A stretch of DNA of 8,082 bases, from the NCBI GenBank assembly GCA_903954205.1, contig CAJBMR010000077.1, forward strand, positions 1-8,082. The letters are read 5' to 3'. The stretch's first letter is position 1; every line of letters starts with the position of its first letter. The translations under genes were made by a program, and so were the position numbers. Of the stretch, positions 1 through 5,129 are shown one piece after another. Source of the stretch: an uncultured bacterium (GTDB lineage Bacteria; Actinomycetota; Actinomycetes; S36-B12). Below the pieces are notes generated by a model. That model was not told the DNA's origin. It saw only the letters and a program-made list of their open reading frames with translations, and did not search any database.

Positions 1-315
1 CGCCGCCATGTCGCCACGCTTCTTGGAGCCGTTGGCCTTGATGGCGAAGATGAGCGCCGGAATCCCCAGCGGCCAGGCGCAGAAGATGATCGTCAGGATC
101 GACGGGATCAGCCAGTCGAAGACCGGAGCCTGGCCCGACGCCGTGGCTGTCGGTGTGGCCGACGGCGCGGCCGGATAGGCGGGAGGGGGTTCCGGCATCG
201 CCCCCGGCTTAGGCCTCGTCTCCTTCGTCCACGAGTCGCCCGTCCAGTAGCGCTGCAGGTGGTCGGTGAAGGGGTCGTCGTACCACCCGGCGGGCATGGG
301 CGCGGGCGTGGTCAC
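1..315 (-). CDS. DUF2510 / CD225 (dispanin-like) membrane protein, C-terminus cut by the window edge
   Basis: 105 residues are visible with no stop before the edge. Residues 10-30 (GWYDDP...RYWTGDSWT) are a DUF2510 domain, a short Trp-rich module common at the N-terminus of actinobacterial membrane proteins. A Pro/Ala/Thr-rich linker (about 35-65) follows, then a hydrophobic segment (about 68-92) with FCAWPLG and, further on, KKRGDMAA. That order matches the first helix and loop of the CD225/dispanin fold, whose second helix would lie past the edge. Function is unknown; a small envelope protein is likely. I chose GTG at 315 because a TAGGCT box sits exactly where a leaderless start at 315 would need it. 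The alternative is ATG at 297, which also lacks a clear Shine-Dalgarno. An in-frame TAG just upstream limits the start to these two. It lies 9 bases after acdS on the same strand, so read-through from acdS is also possible. Domain calls are fairly sure; the start is less so. Confidence 0.8.
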   Translation of the reverse strand, partial: MTTPAPMPAGWYDDPFTDHLQRYWTGDSWTKETRPKPGAMPEPPPAYPAAPSATPTATASGQAPVFDWLIPSILTIIFCAWPLGIPALIFAIKANGSKKRGDMAA

Positions 316-321
316 GTCATC

Positions 322-327
322 AGCCTA
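322..327 (-). promoter_or_regulatory. Candidate -10 box (TAGGCT) for a leaderless DUF2510/CD225 transcript
   Basis: On the minus strand CCTAGGCT ends 6 bases before the GTG at 315. A TANNNT -10 box whose last base is -7 puts +1 on the G of that GTG. Its first three bases are also the acdS stop codon TAG. No good -35 hexamer is visible at the expected spacing. The call rests on position and on the same octamer type occurring before nagA and kup. Confidence 0.45.
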
Positions 328-1347
328 GGAGAAGAGGGCGCTGTAGCCGTTGAGGGCCGGCTGCCCCCCGAGGTGGGCGAAGAGGACCGTCGAGGAGGGA
401 TCGATCTCGCGGGTCTCCACCATGTGGATGAGCGCCGCCATGGACTTGCCCTCATAGACCGGGTCGGTGACCATGCCTTCCGTGCGCGCGGCGCGCTTCA
501 TCGCCGCGATGGTCGTCTCATCGGGGATGCCATAGATGCCCGCGTGGAAGCGCTCGTCGAGTTCGATATCCGCCTCGGTGATCGATCGATTGAGGCCTAT
601 CTTGCGCGCGGTGTCATCAGCGATGCGCGCGATCTGAGCCTTGGTCTCGGCGGGCTTGGCCGAGCCGTCCACGCCCAGGATGCGGCGCGGACGCGCACCC
701 TCCTGCTCGAGCACGGAGAAGCCCGCCACCATGCCTGCCTGGGTCGAACCGGTCACGGAGTTGACGATGATCGTGTCGAAGAAGACGCCGAGCTCGGCCT
801 CTTGCTCCGCAAGCTCATAGGCCCATCGTGCAAATCCCATACCCCCGAGCGGATGGTCGGAAGCGCCCGCGGGGATCGCGTAGGGCTTGCCGCCCGATGC
901 GACGATCTCGGCGATGGCCTGCTCCCAGCTCTCCTTGAAGCCGATGCCGAACTCCGCCTTGACCAGGCGTACGTCGGCGCCCGCAAGACGGCTGATGAGG
1001 ATGTTGCCGACCTTGTCGTAGACCGAGTCGGGCCAGTCCACCCAGCTCTCCTGGATGAGGACGCACTTCATGCCAGCGCGTGCAGACACCGCCGCGACCT
1101 GGCGCGTGTGGTTGGACTGCACGCCGCCGATCGAGACGAGGGTGTCGCACCCCTGCGCGAGAGCATCGGCGACGAGGTACTCGAGCTTGCGCGTCTTGTT
1201 GCCTCCGTAGGCTATGCCGGAGTTGCAGTCCTCGCGCTTGGCCCAGACCGCAGCGCCGCCGAGATCGGCCGTGAGCCGCTCGAGCGGGTGGACCGGTGAG
1301 GGGCCGAAGAGCAGGGGGTAGGCCGGGTAGTCGAGCAGGCTGGGCAT
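325..1347 (-). CDS. acdS: 1-aminocyclopropane-1-carboxylate (ACC) deaminase
   Basis: A PLP-dependent fold-type II enzyme of 340 residues that converts ACC to 2-oxobutyrate and ammonia in the cytoplasm. The well-studied Pseudomonas enzyme has a similar length (338). The sequence aligns from end to end: AKREDCNSG (36-44), the PLP lysine K51 in GGNKTRKLEYL, SIGGVQSN with S78, the SVTGSTQAG phosphate loop (197-205), Y272 (YGIP), the putative nucleophile Y298 with E299 (DPVYEGKSM), and L326 in AHLGG. Glu and Leu at the last two positions are what distinguish ACC deaminases from D-cysteine desulfhydrases, which carry other residues there, so I prefer the former. ATG at 1347 is chosen because an AGGAG (1352-1356) lies 4 bases upstream and the N-terminus matches the family. 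The open frame continues upstream through nagA, but that extension is Arg/Pro-rich noise. The product could supply nitrogen or lower ethylene precursor in a host plant; neither role is shown here. The gene is divergent from nagA. Confidence 0.9.
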   Translation of the reverse strand: MPSLLDYPAYPLLFGPSPVHPLERLTADLGGAAVWAKREDCNSGIAYGGNKTRKLEYLVADALAQGCDTLVSIGGVQSNHTRQVAAVSARAGMKCVLIQESWVDWPDSVYDKVGNILISRLAGADVRLVKAEFGIGFKESWEQAIAEIVASGGKPYAIPAGASDHPLGGMGFARWAYELAEQEAELGVFFDTIIVNSVTGSTQAGMVAGFSVLEQEGARPRRILGVDGSAKPAETKAQIARIADDTARKIGLNRSITEADIELDERFHAGIYGIPDETTIAAMKRAARTEGMVTDPVYEGKSMAALIHMVETREIDPSSTVLFAHLGGQPALNGYSALFS

Positions 1348-1394
1348 CGCTCTCCTGGTGGGGGGATGTGGAGTCGTGCGCTTGCGTGAGAGCG

Positions 1395-1400
1395 ACCCTA
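1395..1400 (-). promoter_or_regulatory. Candidate -10 box (TAGGGT) for acdS
   Basis: On the minus strand TAGGGT lies about 48 bases before the acdS ATG. That would give a leader of roughly 40 bases carrying the AGGAG ribosome site. No -35 consensus is visible. Its expected -35 position (about 1418-1423) coincides with the nagA -10 box on the other strand. Confidence 0.35.
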
Positions 1401-1412
1401 CCCAGCGTTGGG
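1401..1412. promoter_or_regulatory. Small inverted repeat between two facing -10 boxes (possible operator)
   Basis: CCCAGCGTTGGG is a 12-base imperfect palindrome in which five of six base pairs match. It is flanked by ACCCTA on the left and TAGGGT on the right, so the acdS/nagA gap is nearly symmetrical. The position suits a regulator acting on both promoters. The repeat is short and could be chance; no regulator gene is adjacent. Confidence 0.25.
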
Positions 1413-1418
1413 ATGACC

Positions 1419-1424
1419 TAGGGT
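1419..1424 (+). promoter_or_regulatory. Candidate -10 box (TAGGGT) giving a leaderless nagA mRNA
   Basis: CCTAGGGT is followed by six bases and then ATG. With the last T at -7, +1 is the A of the nagA start codon at 1431. No Shine-Dalgarno is needed and no strong one is seen in the ten bases before ATG (GGGTCGGGGC). The -35 region shows no consensus. Confidence 0.5.
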
Positions 1425-1430
1425 CGGGGC

Positions 1431-2546
1431 ATGTCGCTCGTGCTCGCCGCGAAGCGCGTCGTCGATGCCGACGGCGAGCGGCCTGATGCCTGGGTGCGGG
1501 TCGAGGGCGACGCGATCGTGGAGATCGGTACGGGTACACCCCCCGGAGAGGCTATTCGCGCCGACACCCTGATGCCCGGCTTCGTGGACCTCCACTGCCA
1601 CGGCGGCGGAGGCGCCTCCTTCACCTCCGCCGACGCTGACGAAATCGCCGCAGCCGCGGCCACGCACCGCGCCCACGGCACGACGACGATGCACGCGAGC
1701 CTCGTCTCGGCGGAGTACGACGACCTGGTCCGCCAGGTGCGCGCGCTCATCCCCTTCGTCGACGACGGCACGCTGCGCGGCATCCACCTCGAGGGGCCGT
1801 GGATCTCCCGCGCCCACTGCGGGGCCCACGACCCGGCAGCGCTGCGCTTGCCCGACCCCGACGAGGTGGCGCGCATCCTCGATGTGGGCGAGGGGCGCAT
1901 CCGGATGGTGACTCTTGCCCCCGAGCTTCCGGGTGCCCTGGATTCGATCCGCATCATCGTCGATCGCGGTGCCCTTGCCGCGATCGGTCATACTGCAGCG
2001 GACGGCGATACCGCGCGCGCTGCCGTCGATGCCGGTGCCACCGTGGCCACCCACCTCTTCAACGCCATGCCGCCCCTGCTTCACCGAGACGCCGGGCCCG
2101 TCGGCGTCCTCCTCGCCGACCCGCGTGTGACCTGCGAGGTCATCGGAGACGGCGTACATCTCGAGCCTGACGTCGTCGCACTCGCCCTTTCGGCGTCGGA
2201 GGGTCGCGGTGCGCTCGTCACCGATGCGATGTCGGCCGCTGGCGCGGGTGACGGCGACTATCGGATCGGGAGCCTCGATGTCGTGGTGCGCGATGGCGTT
2301 GCGCGCCTGCGCGATGGCGGAAGTCTCGCCGGCAGCACGCTGCTGATGGACTCCGCGCTCCGGCGTGCGGTGCGTCTCGCGGACCGCACCCTCGCCCAGG
2401 CGAGCAGGGCTGCGTCCCTGGCCCCGGCAATAGCCATGGGCCAGTCTGATCGCGGTCGGCTCACGGTGGGCCAACGTGCCGACGTTGTGGCACTGGATGC
2501 GGATCTCCGCGTGATGCGTGTCCTGCGCGGCGGGCAGTGGGCGTGA
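1431..2546 (+). CDS. nagA: N-acetylglucosamine-6-phosphate deacetylase
   Basis: 371 residues; an amidohydrolase-superfamily enzyme that removes acetate from GlcNAc-6-P to give glucosamine-6-P, feeding glycolysis or cell-wall precursor synthesis (E. coli NagA has 382 residues). Visible family landmarks are MPGFVDLHCH with the metal pair H55/H57, GIHLEGPW with E121, IGHT with H187, ATHLFNAM with H208, GDGVHL with H243, and LVTDAMSAAG with the catalytic D265. The C-terminal GSTLLMD and a small beta domain made from both ends complete the fold. The HxH pair means a two-metal site is possible, unlike E. coli NagA, which lacks it. C130 lies in the loop after E121, where mycobacterial NagA has a noted cysteine. 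ATG at 1431 fits both the N-terminus and the leaderless promoter. The gene stands alone on its strand; the transporter-kinase pair that may feed it is convergent. nagB is not in the window. Confidence 0.92.
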   Translation: MSLVLAAKRVVDADGERPDAWVRVEGDAIVEIGTGTPPGEAIRADTLMPGFVDLHCHGGGGASFTSADADEIAAAAATHRAHGTTTMHASLVSAEYDDLVRQVRALIPFVDDGTLRGIHLEGPWISRAHCGAHDPAALRLPDPDEVARILDVGEGRIRMVTLAPELPGALDSIRIIVDRGALAAIGHTAADGDTARAAVDAGATVATHLFNAMPPLLHRDAGPVGVLLADPRVTCEVIGDGVHLEPDVVALALSASEGRGALVTDAMSAAGAGDGDYRIGSLDVVVRDGVARLRDGGSLAGSTLLMDSALRRAVRLADRTLAQASRAASLAPAIAMGQSDRGRLTVGQRADVVALDADLRVMRVLRGGQWA

Positions 2547-2559
2547 TCACGCTTGCCTA

Positions 2560-2607
2560 GCGCCCGTAAACGACGTTAAGGAGCCCGTTAGCGTCGTTTA
2601 CGGGCGC
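2560..2607. terminator. Long stem-loop between convergent nagA and sugar kinase genes
   Basis: Bases 2560-2579 pair with 2588-2607 over 20 pairs, with one G-T wobble (2576/2591) and an 8-base loop (GGAGCCCG). Outer arms are GCGCCCGTAAACGACG and its exact complement. It begins 14 bases after the nagA stop and ends 13 bases before the kinase stop, the ideal place for a bidirectional terminator. Neither side carries a T-run, so it would be the U-tract-less kind common in actinobacteria. Confidence 0.75.
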
Positions 2608-2619
2608 AATTCAGGCCGG

Positions 2620-3621
2620 TCAGGCGTCGGGATCGGCTACGACGCCGATCTCACCGGGAGGTGGCACCGCGTGCTCCACGCGCAACGCGGCTCCCATGGC
2701 TCCGCCGAGGTCGCCGAGCGCAGCGCTGAGCACCTGCGGTGCCTTCTCAGGGAGGATGAGGTGCGGGAGCATCGCCTCGCGGATGCGGTCGGCAAACGGT
2801 GCACCCAGCCGCGTGCCGAGCCCGCCGCCGATGACCACGGCCTCGACGTCCAGGAGGTTGACGGCGCTCGCTGTCGCGAGACCCAGTGCCCAGATCGCTC
2901 GGTCGATGAGGTGGACCGCAAGATGGTCGTGCTTCTCCAGAGCCTTGGCCCAGACGCCACTCGACATCCGGGTGCGGCCCTTCTTTTCCATGATCTTGAT
3001 GAGGTCGCTGTGCTTGCCATGAGCGATGCGTCGGCGTGCCTCGGCCTCCATCGCGGCTCGGCCGGCGTATGCCTCGAGGCATCCCTTGCGTCCGCAGGGG
3101 CAGGGTGCACCATCGGGTTCCACCACCATGTGGCCGACCTCACCGGCAGCTCCCCTGCCGAGCCACAGCTCATCGTGGATCACGATGCCGCCGCCCACGC
3201 CCGTGCCGCAGAAGATGCCGAGCATCGAGGAGTACGGGCGCCCCGCTCCGAGGCGCGACTCGGCCATGACACCCACCTGCACGTCATTGGCAAGCTCGAT
3301 GGGTACGCCGAGTGCCGCGCGCAAGGGTGCGGAGACCTCGATGGTGCCGAGCCAATCCGGGAGATTGCCCGCGTGACTCACCGTGCCGGCATCGTGATCG
3401 ATCTGACCGGGGGAGCCGACGCCGACGCCGACGAGCAGAGCTGAGTCGACACCCCCGTCGGCCATGGCCTGACGCACCGAGTCGACCATTGCTTCGAGGA
3501 CGCCGGCAGGCCCCCTGTCCTGAGGCGTGGCCAGGCGGCACTGTCCCAGGACGACACCCTCCGGATCCACGATGACCGTCTGGATCTTGGTGCCCCCGAG
3601 GTCCACCCCTGCACGCAGCAT
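2620..3621 (-). CDS. ROK-family sugar kinase (glucokinase or N-acetylhexosamine kinase)
   Basis: 333 residues, typical for single-domain ROK kinases, which phosphorylate a hexose with ATP in the cytoplasm. Seen in order: phosphate-binding DLGGTK (7-12), sugar and catalytic site ELANDVQ (109-115) with D113 as likely base, GTGVGGG (139-145), GEVGHMVVEPDG (160-171) with E161 and H164, and the zinc motif CPCGRKGC (174-181); H164, C174, C176 and C181 are the expected zinc ligands. There is no N-terminal helix-turn-helix, so this is an enzyme, not a NagC/Mlc-type repressor. The ATG at 3621 shares its A with the TGA of the transporter gene upstream (TGATG), which implies translational coupling in one operon. 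Neighbouring nagA makes GlcNAc or another acetylated hexosamine an attractive substrate, but glucose is equally compatible with the residues visible. Family call sure; substrate open. Confidence 0.88.
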   Translation of the reverse strand: MLRAGVDLGGTKIQTVIVDPEGVVLGQCRLATPQDRGPAGVLEAMVDSVRQAMADGGVDSALLVGVGVGSPGQIDHDAGTVSHAGNLPDWLGTIEVSAPLRAALGVPIELANDVQVGVMAESRLGAGRPYSSMLGIFCGTGVGGGIVIHDELWLGRGAAGEVGHMVVEPDGAPCPCGRKGCLEAYAGRAAMEAEARRRIAHGKHSDLIKIMEKKGRTRMSSGVWAKALEKHDHLAVHLIDRAIWALGLATASAVNLLDVEAVVIGGGLGTRLGAPFADRIREAMLPHLILPEKAPQVLSAALGDLGGAMGAALRVEHAVPPPGEIGVVADPDA

Positions 3622-5030
3622 CAGCGCGTCTCCCTCTCCTCGGGTGCGGGCCAGTGCCCGCTGTTCTCCCAGTAGTCCTGGATTGACTCCAGCTCACGGC
3701 CCTTCGTCTCCGGCGCGAGGCGCCAGACGAAGACCCAGGCAAGCATGGCGAGGATAGCGAAGATCCCGAAGGACCACGCCCCGCCGACCGTGTTGAGCAC
3801 CGTGAGGAAGAACTGGACGATGATGATATTGGCGAACAGGTCCGAGCCCAGCATGGCGCTGGAGCCGTAGCCCCGAAGCCTTGCGGGGAAACTCTCACTT
3901 GAATAGATCCACACGAGGGCGCCGAATCCGAAGACGAAGCCGATATTGATGCCGGCCAGCCCGAGAAAGCCCAGGACAACCTGTGCAGTGGAGAAGGAGT
4001 CTCCCTGCTGGGTCGCGAAAGTCACCACCATGACGAGCTGCGACACGATCATGATGGTGATGCCGGTGAGCAGGATCGGTCTGCGGCCCCAGCGATCCAC
4101 GACACTCATCGAGGCGAGTACGGCGACGAGGGCGATGCACTGCACCAGCATCGCCATGAGGATCGACTGCGTCTTGGTCGTGATCCCCATAGCTTCGAAG
4201 ATCCGCGGTCCGTAGGCGACGGTCGCGTTGATGCCGGTGATCTGGATGAAGAAGCCGAGTCCGACGACGAAGAGGGTGGCGCGCAGGTAGGGCCTGCGAA
4301 GCATCTCTCGCACGCGACCGCGACCCTCGGTTGCACACTTTGCCTGGATGCTGGCCAGAACCGAGTCCACGTCCTCGGCTGCAGTGGTCCGGCTCAGGGA
4401 CACCCGGGCTTCGTCGATGCGCCCCCTGAGCACGAGGTAGCGGGCGGTTTCGGGCAGGCGCAGCAGCGTGGGGATGAGGAGTATCGCCGGAAGTGCTGCG
4501 AGCCCGAGCATCACGCGCCAACTGAGGGACTCGGTGACAGTGCTCAGCGCAAGTGCGGCGAGATACCCAAGGATGATGCCGACCACTGCGGCTACCTGGT
4601 AGGCGACGAGGGTCGCTCCCCGGATGCGCGCGGGCACTGACTCCGCCACGAAGATCGGGACGGCGACGAGCGAGATGCCGATCATGATGCCGAGGAGCAG
4701 GCGCGCCACCCCGAGCATCAAGGGCGAAACAGCAAGCGCACTCGCGAGACAGAAGACGACGTACCCGCAAGCGACGATAACGATGGTGGGCTTGCGACCA
4801 AGACGATTGATGATGAATCCACCGGCCAGGACGCCGAGGAGCTCACCGTAGACCGTCGCGGTCACGATGGTCTCAACGGCTCCCTCGTTGCTCCGCAGGT
4901 CGAAGTAGTCCTGGAAGTACAGCTGGGCGCCCGCGACGTTGGAGCTGTCGTAGCCGTAGATGACCCCGAGAGTGGCCGCGCTGAGGGCAACGATCCACGC
5001 AGAGCGCGGGATGCGACTCGCCGCGTTCAT
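3621..5030 (-). CDS. Sugar porter (MFS) transporter, probably proton-coupled
   Basis: 469 residues with about 12 membrane segments in two halves, the usual size for the sugar porter family (XylE, GalP, GLUT). Hallmarks are GYD with D28 in helix 1, NRLGRKP (75-81), ESVPARIRG (130-138), PETARYL (193-199), the sugar-site stretch FIQITGIN (261-268), DRWGRRP (312-318), ESFPARLRG (379-387) and PETKGRELE (440-448). In XylE/GLUT the sugar site begins with two glutamines; here the first is I262 and only Q263 remains, with N268 kept, so specificity may differ from glucose or xylose. ATG at 5030 is chosen for its strong GGGGAGG ribosome site 4 bases upstream and for starting just before helix 1; a GTG at 5096 would add 22 unconserved residues. 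It is first in an operon with the ROK kinase, which would trap the imported sugar as its phosphate. It sits on the inner membrane and is divergent from kup. Confidence 0.88.
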   Translation of the reverse strand: MNAASRIPRSAWIVALSAATLGVIYGYDSSNVAGAQLYFQDYFDLRSNEGAVETIVTATVYGELLGVLAGGFIINRLGRKPTIVIVACGYVVFCLASALAVSPLMLGVARLLLGIMIGISLVAVPIFVAESVPARIRGATLVAYQVAAVVGIILGYLAALALSTVTESLSWRVMLGLAALPAILLIPTLLRLPETARYLVLRGRIDEARVSLSRTTAAEDVDSVLASIQAKCATEGRGRVREMLRRPYLRATLFVVGLGFFIQITGINATVAYGPRIFEAMGITTKTQSILMAMLVQCIALVAVLASMSVVDRWGRRPILLTGITIMIVSQLVMVVTFATQQGDSFSTAQVVLGFLGLAGINIGFVFGFGALVWIYSSESFPARLRGYGSSAMLGSDLFANIIIVQFFLTVLNTVGGAWSFGIFAILAMLAWVFVWRLAPETKGRELESIQDYWENSGHWPAPEERETR

Positions 5031-5034
5031 GACA

Positions 5035-5053
5035 CCTCCCCCCGGGGAGGCTA
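5035..5053 (-). promoter_or_regulatory. Start region of the transporter-kinase operon: inverted repeat over the ribosome site, and a -10-like TAGCCT
   Basis: Bases 5035-5041 and 5044-5050 are perfect inverted 7-mers (CCTCCCC and its complement) around two central bases. On the minus strand the second arm is the Shine-Dalgarno of the transporter. TAGCCT (5053 to 5048) overlaps the outer arm; used as a -10 it gives +1 near 5041 and removes most of that arm. If transcription starts further upstream, the ribosome site would be paired. It could equally be a repressor operator over the start site. No -35 consensus is seen. Confidence 0.35.
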
Positions 5054-5115
5054 GTGAGGGTGACCCCCGGGTGTGACGCTTCGGTGAACTTGCCACGGGT
5101 CTGTCCCGCGAGCCC

Positions 5116-5121
5116 TAGGGT
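5116..5121 (+). promoter_or_regulatory. Candidate -10 box (TAGGGT) for kup
   Basis: CCTAGGGT is the same octamer as before nagA. The last T lies 9 bases before the first base of the GTG at 5130, so +1 would fall at about 5128-5130, leaving a leaderless or nearly leaderless mRNA. A TTGCCA at 5090-5095 resembles a -35 but is 20 bases away, longer than usual. No Shine-Dalgarno precedes the GTG. Confidence 0.45.
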
Positions 5122-5129
5122 CCCTGATC

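Noticed and set aside
312..320. Two-codon micro-frame ATG-ACG-TGA overlapping the GTG start of the DUF2510 gene
   Set aside because: Too short to judge and has no ribosome site. If the mRNA starts at 315 it is not even transcribed.
1348..1539. Possible 64-residue N-terminal extension of ACC deaminase
   Set aside because: It would run through the nagA start, is Arg/Pro-rich, and the ATG at 1347 has a good ribosome site and matches the family N-terminus.
1398..2474. Long open frame on the minus strand opposite nagA, with others at 259-1299 and 2518-3444 on the plus strand
   Set aside because: They lie antisense to well-supported genes, have His/Arg/Asp-rich compositions typical of high-GC shadow frames, and show no domain I recognise.
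2620..3621. ROK protein as a NagC/Mlc-type repressor
   Set aside because: It begins directly with the DLGGT phosphate site and has no N-terminal helix-turn-helix.
5031..5096. 22-residue extension of the transporter from a GTG at 5096
   Set aside because: No ribosome site and no membrane-protein character; the ATG at 5030 has GGGGAGG just upstream.
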